20,555 nt of DNA from Candidatus Limnocylindrales bacterium (GCA_030647575.1 JAUSJS010000084.1:1-20555); one strand, 5' to 3'. Positions 1-9,604 are shown, counted from the stretch's first letter. Notes: generated by a model not told the origin, from the letters alone. Made by a program: numbers and translations.

Positions 1-450
1 GTGGTCACCCTCTCGGTCAGCGGGGCTGAGCTGAAGACGATGCTTGAGAACGGCGTGTCGAGGATGCCGGCCGTCGATGGCAGGTTCCCGCAGATCTCGG
101 GGCTGTGCTTCACGTACGACATCGCGGCGGCGGCCGGCAGCCGCGTCACCGGTGCCGTACTGACCGACTCAGCCGGCAACTGCACGGCGACAACCGTCGA
201 CCTGACGGCCGCCTCGACCTACAAGATCGCCGAGAACGACTTCATGGCAGCCGGCGGCGATGGCTACCCCGCCTTCGGCACGGCTCGCATCACCACCCAG
301 GACATCATGGACCAAGTCGCCGCGGACTACGTCACGGCGAACAGCCCGGTGAGCCCGTTCGTCAAGGCCTACCCGAATGGGCGGATCAACTGCGCCGATA
401 CGAATGGGGCGACGGCGCCCAATTGCCCGGCACTGGTGCCATCGCCGTAG
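1..450 (+). CDS. 5'-nucleotidase / UshA-type metallophosphatase, C-terminal domain (5' part outside window)
   Basis: This is the C-terminal end of a secreted nucleotidase of the UshA/5'-nucleotidase family, which removes phosphate from nucleotides outside the cytoplasm. The frame is open from base 1 and ends at TAG 448-450, so the N-terminal metallophosphatase domain lies upstream of the window. The GTG at base 1 is probably an internal valine. The visible 149 residues match the substrate-specificity domain (5_nucleotid_C). They begin with an SGAELKTMLENG segment and carry the FMAAGGDGYPAF loop (about residues 81-92), whose aromatic residues stack on the nucleobase in this family. Two cysteines near the end could form a disulphide, in keeping with export. 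A strong hairpin 20 bp downstream probably ends the transcript. The family call is secure; the exact substrate is not known. Confidence 0.85.
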   Translation: MVTLSVSGAELKTMLENGVSRMPAVDGRFPQISGLCFTYDIAAAAGSRVTGAVLTDSAGNCTATTVDLTAASTYKIAENDFMAAGGDGYPAFGTARITTQDIMDQVAADYVTANSPVSPFVKAYPNGRINCADTNGATAPNCPALVPSP

Positions 451-470
451 GCACGGCGGCCAAACAGATT

Positions 471-498
471 CGACGGGGCGGCATCCGCCGCCCCGTCG
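471..498 (+). terminator. Perfect 12-bp hairpin, likely terminator of the nucleotidase gene
   Basis: CGACGGGGCGGC (471-482) and GCCGCCCCGTCG (487-498) form a perfect 12-bp stem around an ATCC loop. It is followed by CTCTTGTT, which is T-rich but not a clean U tract. It lies 20 bp after the nucleotidase stop and 30 bp before the next GTG start, so termination is the natural reading. It also argues against a longer N-terminus for the next gene. Confidence 0.6.
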
Positions 499-527
499 CT
501 CTTGTTCGGGACCTGCCAAGGCGGCTG

Positions 528-968
528 GTGATCGGCGTCCTGGCCGCCGCGTTGACGTTGGCCGCGACGTCCCCGGTCAGCGCTCACGGTGGTGTGGCGA
601 CGCTTCAGCTCGGTTCCGAACGGATCAACCCGGGCGGCACCCTCGAAGTGGTCGGGGACATGACGACCGATGGCTCGATCGCGCTGATCCTCATCGCCGA
701 TGCGGATGGAGCCGCCCGGCCGATGGCAACGCTGGCCGCCGGTGACGACGGCCACTTTCAGGCATTCGTGGTCATTCCAGGCGACGTGCCGGAAGGTTCC
801 TACACCGTCAGCGCTGGAAACGGCGTCGACCTGACACGCGCGCCCATTGTCATCGCCGGCGTACGGGTCCCCGAGGGCGAGCAAGGGCAGCTCCCGGGAC
901 AGGATGAAGCCTTGGCCGGCGCGCTGCCGTCGGGGGTGGCCCAGGCAACGCGCCCAGAGTTGCCCTAG
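528..968 (+). CDS. Small secreted beta-sandwich (Ig-like) protein, function unknown
   Basis: I do not recognise the family. The product is about 146 residues. It begins with a hydrophobic stretch (IGVLAAALTLAATS) ending in a signal-peptidase-like PVSAHGG site, so the mature protein would start at the His-Gly-Gly. The rest has alternating beta-strand character with regularly spaced turns: an INPGGTLEVVG strand pair, DGHFQAFVVIPGDVPEG and a YTVSAGNG segment. This resembles exported Ig-like or CopC-like sandwich domains. There is no membrane anchor at the C-terminus. GTG 528 was chosen because an AAGG lies about 7 nt upstream and a terminator-like hairpin occupies 471-498. A TTG at 423 would add an arginine-rich leader but read through that hairpin. 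A -10-like TAGCAT for uvrC overlaps the stop codon. Confidence 0.65.
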   Translation: MIGVLAAALTLAATSPVSAHGGVATLQLGSERINPGGTLEVVGDMTTDGSIALILIADADGAARPMATLAAGDDGHFQAFVVIPGDVPEGSYTVSAGNGVDLTRAPIVIAGVRVPEGEQGQLPGQDEALAGALPSGVAQATRPELP

Positions 969-971
969 CAT
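966..971 (+). promoter_or_regulatory. -10-like TAGCAT for uvrC (leaderless arrangement)
   Basis: TAGCAT begins on the TAG stop codon of the preceding gene and lies 6 nt before the uvrC GTG. A typical transcription start would therefore fall on or next to the GTG. No clear -35 hexamer and no Shine-Dalgarno sequence is visible. This is inference from spacing. Confidence 0.35.
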
Positions 972-977
972 CGGCCC

Positions 978-2828
978 GTGACCCCCGAGCTGGAATCCGC
1001 CCTCGCCAAGCTGCCCGACAAGCCGGGCGTCTACCTGATGAAGGACGAGCGCGGCGACGTCGTCTACGTCGGCAAGGCCCAGAGCCTGCGCAACCGCGTC
1101 CGCTCGTACTGGCAGAAGGCCACCACGGTCGGCGAGATCCATCGGATCCGCAGCGTCATCGACCGGGTCGTGGACGTGGAGGTCACCCAGACCGACTCCG
1201 TCTCCGAGGCGCTCCTCCTCGAGGCGAACCTGATCAAGCGCTACCGGCCGCGCTTCAACGTGAGGCTCAAGGACGACAAGAGCTACCCGTACATCAAGGT
1301 CACCGTGGCCGACGACTTCCCACGGGTCGAGCGAACCCGCAAATTGGTCAACGACGGCAGCCGCTACTTCGGGCCGTATGCGTCGGCGTCGAGCGTCGAC
1401 GAGTCGATGAACCTCGTCCGCCGGCTCTTCCCGTTCCGGACCTGCACGATCGAGATCAAGGACGGCGAACGGGCCCTCCAACGGCCGTGCCTCCTCTACC
1501 ACATCAAGCGCTGCCAGGGCCCCTGCATCCAGGCGATCTCCAGGGACGCCTACCGCGCCGACATCGAGCAGGTCGAGCTCTTCCTGGAGGGTCGCCAGGA
1601 GACGCTGGTCAAGGCGCTCCAACGCGACATGTCGGCCGCCGCCGAACGGACCGACTATGAGCGAGCGGCGACCCTGCGCGACAAGATCCGGGCGATCGAG
1701 CGGACGATGGAGAGCCAGAAGATGGCGGCGTTCGCTCGGACCGAGCTCGATTTGGTCGGTCTCGCCCGGCAGGACAACCAGGCGGCCATCCAGCTCTTCG
1801 TCATTCGCGACGGGAAGCTGATCGGCCGCGACGTCTTCCTGCTCGACGCGGTACGCGAAGCGCCCGACGACGAGGTCCTGACCAGCTTCCTCGAGCAGTA
1901 CTACGCGCGGGCCGGCTCGATCCCGCGCGAGGTCTACGTGCCGTCGTCGACGCTCGAGAGCGCAGATCTGGAAGCGTTCCTGGCGGAGCGGCGTGGCGGG
2001 CCGGTCCACCTCCGGGTGCCGCAGCGTGGCGAGAAGCGCGAGCTGCTCGCCCTGGCTACCCGGAACGCGGGTGAGACCCTGGCCCGTGAACAGGCGCGCT
2101 GGCTGGCCGACCACGGCAAGACCCTGGCGGCGCTCGAGGAGCTGGCCGATGCGCTCGGGCTGGCCGGCCCGCCGCTTCGGATCGAGTGCTACGACATCAG
2201 TAACTTCCAGGGCAGCGAATCGGTCGGCAGCATGGTCGTCTTCGAGGACGGCAAGCCACGCTCCGGCGAGTACCGGCGGTTCCGGATCAAGACGGTGACG
2301 GGTCCGAACGACTACGCCAGCCACCAGGAGGTGCTGCACCGCCGCTTCCGCTCGGTTCGAACCGGGGAGGAGGGGAGCGAGGAGGCACGCCGCTGGGCGA
2401 TGCCGGACCTGGTCATCGTCGACGGCGGCAAGGGGCAGGTCAGCGCGGCCAAGGAGACGCTCGATTCGCTCGGGCTGCACGATCTGTCGCTGGCGGGCCT
2501 GGCCAAGGAGCGCGAGGAGCTGTTCCTGCCCGACCGGCTCGAACCCATCGTCCTGCCGCCGACCTCGCCCGCGCTCTACCTCGTCCAGCGGCTGCGCGAC
2601 GAGGCGCACCGCTTCGCGATCACCTACCACCGCGGGTTGCGTGCCAGGCGAGCCGTCCGCTCGGCGTTCGACGACCTTCCTGGCGTCGGACCGAAGCGCA
2701 GGCGCGAGCTGCTCAAGGTCTTCGGCTCGATCAAGCGCGTCCGCGATGCGCCGGTCGAGCAGATCGCCGCCGTGCCCGGCATCGGGCCGGCACTCGCGGC
2801 CCGGGTCAAGGCGACGCTGGAGGCCTGA
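978..2828 (+). CDS. uvrC: UvrABC system excinuclease subunit C
   Basis: UvrC makes the 3' and 5' incisions beside bulky DNA lesions after UvrA and UvrB load. At 616 residues it has the usual family length. The N-terminal GIY-YIG nuclease is clear (GVYLMKD at about 17-23, VVYVGKA at 28-34, then LIKRYRPRFNV). The UVR coiled-coil for UvrB contact is near residues 210-245 (YERAATLRDKI). The C-terminal RNase H-like nuclease carries ECYDISNFQGS and PDLVIVDGGKGQ, with a later EAHRFAITYHR. A tandem helix-hairpin-helix DNA-binding tail closes the protein (FDDLPGVGPKRRRELL, VPGIGPALAARV). The GTG start is 10 nt after the preceding stop, has no Shine-Dalgarno sequence and follows a -10-like TAGCAT. All the expected domains are present. 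Confidence 0.97.
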   Translation: MTPELESALAKLPDKPGVYLMKDERGDVVYVGKAQSLRNRVRSYWQKATTVGEIHRIRSVIDRVVDVEVTQTDSVSEALLLEANLIKRYRPRFNVRLKDDKSYPYIKVTVADDFPRVERTRKLVNDGSRYFGPYASASSVDESMNLVRRLFPFRTCTIEIKDGERALQRPCLLYHIKRCQGPCIQAISRDAYRADIEQVELFLEGRQETLVKALQRDMSAAAERTDYERAATLRDKIRAIERTMESQKMAAFARTELDLVGLARQDNQAAIQLFVIRDGKLIGRDVFLLDAVREAPDDEVLTSFLEQYYARAGSIPREVYVPSSTLESADLEAFLAERRGGPVHLRVPQRGEKRELLALATRNAGETLAREQARWLADHGKTLAALEELADALGLAGPPLRIECYDISNFQGSESVGSMVVFEDGKPRSGEYRRFRIKTVTGPNDYASHQEVLHRRFRSVRTGEEGSEEARRWAMPDLVIVDGGKGQVSAAKETLDSLGLHDLSLAGLAKEREELFLPDRLEPIVLPPTSPALYLVQRLRDEAHRFAITYHRGLRARRAVRSAFDDLPGVGPKRRRELLKVFGSIKRVRDAPVEQIAAVPGIGPALAARVKATLEA

Positions 2829-2844
2829 GCCCGGCAGCTCCGCC

Positions 2845-2869
2845 GACCCTCCCGGCGCGGCCGGGGGTC
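2845..2869 (+). terminator. GC-rich hairpin after uvrC
   Basis: CCCGGC (2851-2856) pairs with GCCGGG (2860-2865) around a GCG loop. GACC/GGTC extends the stem across a two-base CT bulge (2845-2869). No U tract follows, only GTTCC. It separates uvrC from the secD -10-like element, so it may be a weak or factor-assisted terminator. Confidence 0.4.
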
Positions 2870-2877
2870 GTTCCGTG

Positions 2878-2883
2878 TAACAT
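2878..2883 (+). promoter_or_regulatory. -10-like TAACAT for secD
   Basis: TAACAT lies 9 nt before the secD ATG, with TG immediately upstream. The predicted transcription start is within about 3 nt of the ATG, so the secD mRNA may be leaderless or nearly so. No Shine-Dalgarno sequence sits at normal spacing. No confident -35 box is seen. Confidence 0.4.
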
Positions 2884-2892
2884 CCGGCCTCG

Positions 2893-4246
<1,354 letters not shown>

Positions 4247-4254
<8 letters not shown>

Positions 4255-5380
4255 CGTCATCGGCAAGCGCCGCTGGTTCTACATCTTCTCGCTCGTCATT
4301 ACCATCCCGGGGCTCTTCTTCATCCTCCTGACCCCGACCACCGACGCCGGCCTGCAGTTCACGATCGACTACACCGGCGGAACTCGCTGGGAGATCCGGT
4401 TCGAGGATTCCGCGGTCACGCCGGAGCAGGTCAAGGCGGTCTTCGCGCAGCAGGGTCTCGAGGCGACGGCGCTCACGACCGGCTCCGGGTTCATCGAGAT
4501 CAAGACCGAGCAGATCGTCGGGCTCCAGGTGAATACGCCGGAGGCGACACCGGTGGCGACCCTCCCGACCGGCAGTGGCTCCGCAGCTCCCTCGGGTTCG
4601 GCGGCGCCGTCGGGCTCGGCCGCAGCTTCGCCCTCGGCCTCCGCTTCGCCCTCGGCCTCCGCGTCGCCCTCCGCTTCGCCGTCGGCCGCTCCCGGCAACA
4701 CCCAGATCCCGACCGAAGGCAAGCTCGGCGAAGTGGCGACCGCGCTCCAGGCCCAGCTCGGACCCATCGCCGAACAGCGCAGCCTGACCACGATTGGCGC
4801 CGTCGTCAGCTCCGACCTGATCAGCCAGGCGATCATCCTGATCATCGTCGGCTCGGTCGGGATCCTGCTCTGGATCACCTATCGCTTCCGCGACGTCAAG
4901 TTCGGGGTCACGGCGCTCATCGCGCTGCTCCACGACGTCATCGTGGTCGTCGGCACGTTCGCCATCCTCGGCACGTTCTTCAATGTCGAGATCGACGCCC
5001 TGTTCGTGACCGCGATGCTGACCGTGATCGGCTTCAGCGTGCACGACACGATCGTCGTCTTCGACAGGGTCCGCGAGAACAAGGCGCGGCACGCCGGCGA
5101 GCCAATCGACGCGATCGTCAACCACTCGATCCTGCAGACCTTTGCGCGCTCGATCATGACCAGCCTGACGGTCGTCCTGACGCTGCTGGCACTCTTCCTG
5201 TTCGGTGGCGCCGCGATCAGCGACTTCATCCTGGCGCTGCTGGTCGGGATCGTGTCCGGGACCTATTCGTCGATCTTCGTCGCGAGCCCACTGCTCGTGG
5301 ACTGGCAGCTCTGGGACGATCGGCGACATGGTCGCCTCGTTACCACGCGCGCCCCACGGGTTCGGCGCCCGGCATCCTGA
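4247..5380 (+). CDS. secF: Protein translocase subunit SecF with a Ser/Ala/Pro-rich insertion
   Basis: SecF is the partner of SecD in proton-driven protein export. GTG 4247 was chosen because it gives FDVIGKRRWFYIFS, the conserved SecF N-terminus, and overlaps secD by 8 nt; an upstream ATG at 4184 would add residues unlike the family. The product is 377 residues. Helix 1 is near residues 9-28, followed by the DYTGGTRWEIRF segment of the first extracytoplasmic domain. The C-terminal block of helices contains the SecF signature VIGFSVHDTIVVFDRVREN. Residues about 108-150 are an unusual low-complexity run of Ser, Ala, Pro and Gly within the extracytoplasmic domain, encoded by tandem repeats. The C-terminal tail is Arg-rich. 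Identity is certain; the role of the insertion is unknown. Confidence 0.96.
4577..4687 (+). repeat. In-frame tandem repeats encoding the SecF low-complexity insertion
   Basis: Two 18-bp units beginning TCGCCCTCGGCC (4628-4645 and 4646-4663) differ only in the last base. Shortened 12-bp versions follow at 4664-4687. Degenerate Ser-Gly/Ala-Pro repeats precede them from about 4577. Every unit is a multiple of three, so copy-number change would keep the secF frame open. Confidence 0.75.
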
Positions 5381-5440
5381 GATCCGCCACGACGTCGCTC
5401 CGTAAGCCGTGGTGAAGCGGCCCGTGGCATCCTGAGCGGC

Positions 5441-7204
5441 ATGGTCGAGGCCCGCTTCCACTGGATCTTTCCTGACGCCGTCGCGCTCTCCTCCGAACTG
5501 TCGGTTGCCGCCGCGGGACGGGGAGTCTCGCCGCGTCTGGCAGCTCTCCTGGCGAGGCGAGGCGTCCAGACGGCCGACGACCTTAGCGCCTGGTTTGCCG
5601 ATCCGTTTGCCGGGCTGCATGACCCGGCCGGCCTGCCGGATGCCGGCCTCCTAATGGCGCGCCTGCGCGACGCGCGTGAGCGCGCCGAGCTGGTCCAGGT
5701 CTTCGGCGATTTCGATGCCGACGGCTTGACCGGGCTGGCGATCCTGACGATCGCCCTGCGCCGGTTCGGTGTCGCGGTCGTGCCCTACGTGCCCAGCCGG
5801 CTCGACGAGGGCCATGGCCTCTCGCTGGCCGCCATCGACGCGGCGGTCGCGGCCGGCGCGTCCGTCATTGTCACGGTCGACTGCGGAACCTCGAGCGGGC
5901 ATGAGATCGCTGCGGCCAACGAGCGCGGCCTCGACGTCATCGTGACCGACCATCACCGCGTTCCGCCGGTCCTACCGCCGGCGCTCGCCCTGGTCAACCC
6001 CCACCGGTCCGATGCGACCTATCCGGATCGGCGGCTGGCCGGCAGCGGCGTGGCCTTCAAGATCGCCCAGCTGCTCCTGGCGGACCTGCCGGGCGGCCCC
6101 GCAGCCGCCCTCGAACTCGCCGACCTCGCGACTATCGGAACGGTCGCCGACGTGGCCCCGATCGTCGGCGAGAACCGGGCGATCGCCAGGATCGGACTGG
6201 AGCGACTCCGGCAGGACCCTCGTCCCGGGATCGCCGCGCTCCTCGAGCGAGCGAGGATTGCGCCCGCGGCCGTGGACCTGGAGACAATCTCGTTTGCGCT
6301 GGCACCTCGCCTCAACGCGGCCGGCCGGATGGGTGAGGCCCTGCAGGCCGCCCAGCTGCTCCTGGCCGAGGACCCGCGCGACGCCGGCCAGCACGCCGAC
6401 GCGCTCGAGGCCGCGAATCTCGCCCGCCGCGACCTGACGAAGACGGCCGTCAGCGAGGCCCGTGAGCTCATGGCCGGATCGGCCGAATCAGCCATCGTGG
6501 TGCGTGGACCGTGGCCGGTGGGGATCGTCGGGCTGGTGGCGGCTCGCCTGGTCGAGGACCGCGGCCGGCCCGCGGTGGTCGGAGCCGACCTCGGCAGCGT
6601 CGTCCGGGCATCGTGCCGGAGCGACGGCGCGCTGGATCTCGGAGCGACGCTGGAGCGTTGCGGAGACCTCTTCATCCGCCACGGCGGTCATGCCGGAGCC
6701 GCCGGGTTCGAGATCCTGACCGAGCGCTGGCAGGCATTCACGGAGCGATTCCTCGCGCTCGCCGCCGAGTCGGCGCCGCCCGATCCCCGCGTCTCCATCG
6801 CCATCGACCTCGCGCTGCCGGCCGGTGATGTGGATTACGCCCTCTATCGCGAGCTGGCCGGCCTGGCACCGTGCGGGCCGGGAAATCCCGACCCGCTGGT
6901 CGCGGTGCTCGGGCTGACCGTGACCCGGGTTCGGGCGGCCACCGGCGGGCACAGCCAGCTGACCCTGCGCCGGCAGCGGGACGTGCTCGATGGGATCGCG
7001 TTCGGAAGGTCGGACATCGCCGAGGTCGTGCGCGAAGGCGACCGGCTCGACGTCGTCGCTCGCCTGACCAGCCGCCAGTTCGGTGGCTTCGAATCGCTCC
7101 AGCTCGATATCCGCGATGTCGCTGCGTCAGGCAGTCACGCCGAGGCGGCCGGCATTCTCGAGAGGTACCGTGTGGGTCCCGCCCTTGCGGCCAGCGCCGG
7201 ATGA
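5441..7204 (+). CDS. recJ: Single-stranded-DNA-specific exonuclease RecJ
   Basis: RecJ degrades single-stranded DNA 5' to 3' in recombination and mismatch repair, using metal ions. The DHH-family motifs are present in order: FGDFDADG at about residues 88-95, TVDCGTSS with Asp147, the TDHH motif with Asp170-His171-His172, then a VNPHR segment. The DHHA1 domain carries HGGHAGAAG at about 414-422. A C-terminal OB-like region follows (LDGIAFG, LDVVARL). At 587 residues it is near usual length. The ATG start lies 60 nt after secF. It has no Shine-Dalgarno sequence but a TGG-CATCCT sequence ends 7 nt upstream, compatible with a leaderless transcript. Its stop overlaps the next gene as ATGA. Confidence 0.95.
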   Translation: MVEARFHWIFPDAVALSSELSVAAAGRGVSPRLAALLARRGVQTADDLSAWFADPFAGLHDPAGLPDAGLLMARLRDARERAELVQVFGDFDADGLTGLAILTIALRRFGVAVVPYVPSRLDEGHGLSLAAIDAAVAAGASVIVTVDCGTSSGHEIAAANERGLDVIVTDHHRVPPVLPPALALVNPHRSDATYPDRRLAGSGVAFKIAQLLLADLPGGPAAALELADLATIGTVADVAPIVGENRAIARIGLERLRQDPRPGIAALLERARIAPAAVDLETISFALAPRLNAAGRMGEALQAAQLLLAEDPRDAGQHADALEAANLARRDLTKTAVSEARELMAGSAESAIVVRGPWPVGIVGLVAARLVEDRGRPAVVGADLGSVVRASCRSDGALDLGATLERCGDLFIRHGGHAGAAGFEILTERWQAFTERFLALAAESAPPDPRVSIAIDLALPAGDVDYALYRELAGLAPCGPGNPDPLVAVLGLTVTRVRAATGGHSQLTLRRQRDVLDGIAFGRSDIAEVVREGDRLDVVARLTSRQFGGFESLQLDIRDVAASGSHAEAAGILERYRVGPALAASAG

Positions 7205-8409
7205 GCCGCTCCCCGGCGCGCCGTGCGTCCGGCGCCCGCGACCCGTACGGCCTGCTGCCCGATCGGTCCTGGCTGGCGCCCGGCCTGTCAGTTATCGGCC
7301 TCCTCCTCGTCGGGTCGTTGACCGTTGGCCTCCTGAACGGCACCGTTCCGTTCGCCGGCGGATCGGGCAACGGTGGCGGCATCTCGACCCGCACCCCGGC
7401 CCCGTCCAACGTGGTCGTCGTGCCCGAGGTGACCTTCCCGGGTGCCATCGTCTATGCCAAGGCCGGCAACCTCTGGGTCCAGCAGGGCGGCGCTGCCCGC
7501 CAGGTCACCAGCGGCGGCCACGACTCGATGCCCTCGTGGGCGCCCGACGGTCAATCGATCTACTTCGTGCGAACGACCGAGGAACAGGGTCTGTGGCCCG
7601 CCCAGGGCACCGATCGGCACTACCGGATGGATGTCCCGGCCCTCATGCGGGTCAGGGTCACCGGCACGGCAGAACCCGAGGTGCTCCTCACCGGCCGCAT
7701 CACGCGCGACACCCGATCATGGTTCTACTGGATCCGCCAGCCCGTCCTCTCGGCCGACGGCACGACCATCGCGATGATCTCCGACGGCCCGGATCCGACG
7801 AACGGCGACGCCGTCCTCCAGTTCTACGACCTGGCGACGGAGCAGCGGGTCGTGCCCGACGTCCCGGAGAACGTTCCACTCGGTCACCAGGATCCATCCT
7901 GGCGTGCCGACGGCAAGTTCCTGCTCTACGTGCGCAATGGACGATCGGGATCCCGCGGCGCGCCGGTGATCTATCGCTGGGACGTCGCGAAGTCGACCTC
8001 CACCCCGATCACCGGCCCCGGCTACCTCGAGCCCACCTATTCGCCCGACGCGAAATACATCGCGGCCACGAAGACGAGCGCGTTCGGCAACGACATCGTC
8101 ATCCTCGATGCGGCCCACGGCCGCGAGATCCTGCGCGTGACCGATGACGGCGACTCGTGGGCGCCGGTCTGGTCGCCTGCGGGCGACGCGATCGCGTTCC
8201 TGCACATCGCCGGTCAGATCGTTGACCTGAGGCTGGCGAAGCTGGCCGGCAGCGCCCCCGACTGGACGGTGATCGAGACGCTCGACCTGACCCAGGTCTC
8301 CGGCCTCGACGGCGGATCGCGGCCCGACTGGTATGTCGCGCCCGAAGACCTGCCGGCGACCCCGGCGCCGACCGTCGTCCCGAGCACCGGCGGGTCGGGC
8401 GCCCCGTGA
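7201..8409 (+). CDS. Membrane-anchored TolB-like beta-propeller protein
   Basis: The product is 402 residues. It has an Arg-rich cytoplasmic N-terminus, one membrane helix at about 26-46 and a short Gly/Ser/Pro linker. A large extracytoplasmic domain follows, built of WD40-like PD40 (TolB) repeats. At least five blades are visible from their PS/D-pattern turns: SMPSWAPDGQSIYF, VLSADGTTIAMIS, DPSWRADGKFLLYV, PTYSPDAKYIAA and APVWSPAGDAIAFL. The C-terminus is a Pro/Thr/Ser tail. It is not TolB of the Tol-Pal system, because no tol or pal genes are nearby. Such propellers usually bind proteins or glycans, but the partner here is unknown. ATG 7201 overlaps the recJ stop (ATGA), and its own stop overlaps the pyrF start (GTGA), so the three genes are probably coupled. 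Confidence 0.85.
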   Translation: MSRSPARRASGARDPYGLLPDRSWLAPGLSVIGLLLVGSLTVGLLNGTVPFAGGSGNGGGISTRTPAPSNVVVVPEVTFPGAIVYAKAGNLWVQQGGAARQVTSGGHDSMPSWAPDGQSIYFVRTTEEQGLWPAQGTDRHYRMDVPALMRVRVTGTAEPEVLLTGRITRDTRSWFYWIRQPVLSADGTTIAMISDGPDPTNGDAVLQFYDLATEQRVVPDVPENVPLGHQDPSWRADGKFLLYVRNGRSGSRGAPVIYRWDVAKSTSTPITGPGYLEPTYSPDAKYIAATKTSAFGNDIVILDAAHGREILRVTDDGDSWAPVWSPAGDAIAFLHIAGQIVDLRLAKLAGSAPDWTVIETLDLTQVSGLDGGSRPDWYVAPEDLPATPAPTVVPSTGGSGAP

Positions 8410-9284
8410 CGGCCACTTACCTCGAGCGGTTGGCGGCACGCTCGGCTATCGTGGGGAGCGTCCTGTGCGTTGGCCTCGACCCTGATCCGGGGAGCCTGCC
8501 CGATGGCTTCTCCCGCGATCTCGCCGGGGTCGAGCGCTTCGCCACGCTGATCGTGGAGGCCGCTGCCCCATTCGCCGCGGCGATCAAGCCGAACCTTGCT
8601 TTCTTCGAGTCGTTCGGGGCCGCCGGGATGGCCGCCCTCGAACGGATCCGGGCGCGCCTGCCGTCCGGACTCCCGGTCGTGGCCGATGCGAAGCGCGGCG
8701 ACATCAGCTCGACCGCGGCCCGCCAGGCGATCGCGCTGTTCGACTGCCTCGGAGCCGACGCCGTGACCATCAACCCGTATGTCGGCGGCGAGGGTCTCGA
8801 ACCGCTTCTCGCCCGGGCGGATCGGTTCGCCTACGTCCTGTGCCGGACCTCGAACCCGGGAGCGGCCGAGCTCCAGAACCTGGTGGTCGAGGCGGACGCA
8901 TCGATTGACGCGCCGGCGGAGGCGCTCCATCTTCGGGTGGCTCGCCGGGTGGCGACCTGGGGTCCGGGCGGAACCGCGGGGCTGGTCGTCGGGGCCACGG
9001 GGCCGGAGGAGTTGCGGGCGATCCGGGACGCGGTGCCCGGCCTGGCCTTTCTCGTGCCCGGGATCGGCGCGCAGGGCGGAGACCTCGATGTGGTCCTGGC
9101 CGACGGGCCGGTGACGGCAGGGCTCACCGCCGGACGGCCCGGTCGAGGACTGCTGGTCAACGTGTCCCGTGGGATCTCGAGAGCCGCCCTCGCGACCCCA
9201 CCGCCGGGGGTCCCGCCCGACCTGGAGGAGCGCATCGCGGCGGCCGCGCGCCACTGGGCAGCCCGGCTCCCTGTGCTACCCTAG
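8406..9284 (+). CDS. pyrF: Orotidine 5'-phosphate decarboxylase (type 2)
   Basis: PyrF converts orotidine monophosphate to UMP, the last step of de novo pyrimidine synthesis, in the cytoplasm. The 292-residue product carries the catalytic DAKRGDIS motif (Asp94, Lys96, Asp99) that identifies the family. Its length and the ADAKRGD context fit the longer type 2 subfamily. Also visible are the N-terminal LCVGLDPDP strand, AAIKPNLAFFE, GADAVTINPYVGGEGL and the C-terminal phosphate-binding region (FLVPGIGAQGGD, LLVNVSRGI). GTG 8406 overlaps the preceding stop as GTGA. No other pyrimidine gene is in the window. The stop TAG lies at the end of an extended -10-like element for tatA. Confidence 0.95.
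   Translation: MTATYLERLAARSAIVGSVLCVGLDPDPGSLPDGFSRDLAGVERFATLIVEAAAPFAAAIKPNLAFFESFGAAGMAALERIRARLPSGLPVVADAKRGDISSTAARQAIALFDCLGADAVTINPYVGGEGLEPLLARADRFAYVLCRTSNPGAAELQNLVVEADASIDAPAEALHLRVARRVATWGPGGTAGLVVGATGPEELRAIRDAVPGLAFLVPGIGAQGGDLDVVLADGPVTAGLTAGRPGRGLLVNVSRGISRAALATPPPGVPPDLEERIAAAARHWAARLPVLP
9274..9282 (+). promoter_or_regulatory. Extended -10 (TGC-TACCCT) for tatA
   Basis: TGC followed by TACCCT matches the extended -10 pattern TGnTAnnnT. It overlaps the end of pyrF. Transcription would begin near 9289, leaving a leader of about 34 nt that contains an AGGAG Shine-Dalgarno sequence. No good -35 box is seen, as expected for extended -10 promoters. Confidence 0.45.
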
Positions 9285-9322
9285 CCGGCGCGCATCGGCA
9301 CTCCCAGGAGCACCCAACCATC

Positions 9323-9604
9323 ATGCCGAACATCGGAGCCCCTGAGCTCATCATCATTCTTGTGATCGCCCTGCTGATCCTCGGCCCGGGCAAGCTGCCC
9401 GAGGTGGGCGCGTCGATCGGCAAGAGCATCCGCGAGTTCCGCAAGGCGTCCTCGGACGTGCAGGACGCGGTCAAAGTCAACGTCGACACCTCGCCGTTGC
9501 CCACGCCGGTCAGCTCGGCGCCAGTCGCTTCGGCCACCCCGGCTGACCCTGCGCCGCCGGTCGCGACGGCGCCGACCACCGACCCGAACGCGGTCACCAA
9601 ATAG
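9323..9604 (+). CDS. tatA: Sec-independent translocase subunit TatA
   Basis: TatA oligomerises at TatC to let folded twin-arginine proteins cross the membrane. The 93-residue product has the standard layout. A short N-terminus (NIGAPELI) leads to one membrane helix, then the hinge LGPGKLPEVG (family FGPxKLP, with Leu for Phe). An amphipathic helix follows (ASIGKSIREFRKASSDV). The tail is about 45 residues rich in Pro, Ala, Thr and Val. The ATG is preceded by AGGAG at 9306-9310 with a 12-nt spacer. tatC follows after 21 nt and no separate tatB is present, the minimal TatAC arrangement common in Gram-positive-type bacteria. Confidence 0.94.
   Translation: MPNIGAPELIIILVIALLILGPGKLPEVGASIGKSIREFRKASSDVQDAVKVNVDTSPLPTPVSSAPVASATPADPAPPVATAPTTDPNAVTK

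Noticed and set aside
5387..5412. CCACG/CGTGG inverted repeat between secF and recJ
   Set aside because: Only 5 bp around a 16-nt loop and no U tract, so too weak to call a terminator.
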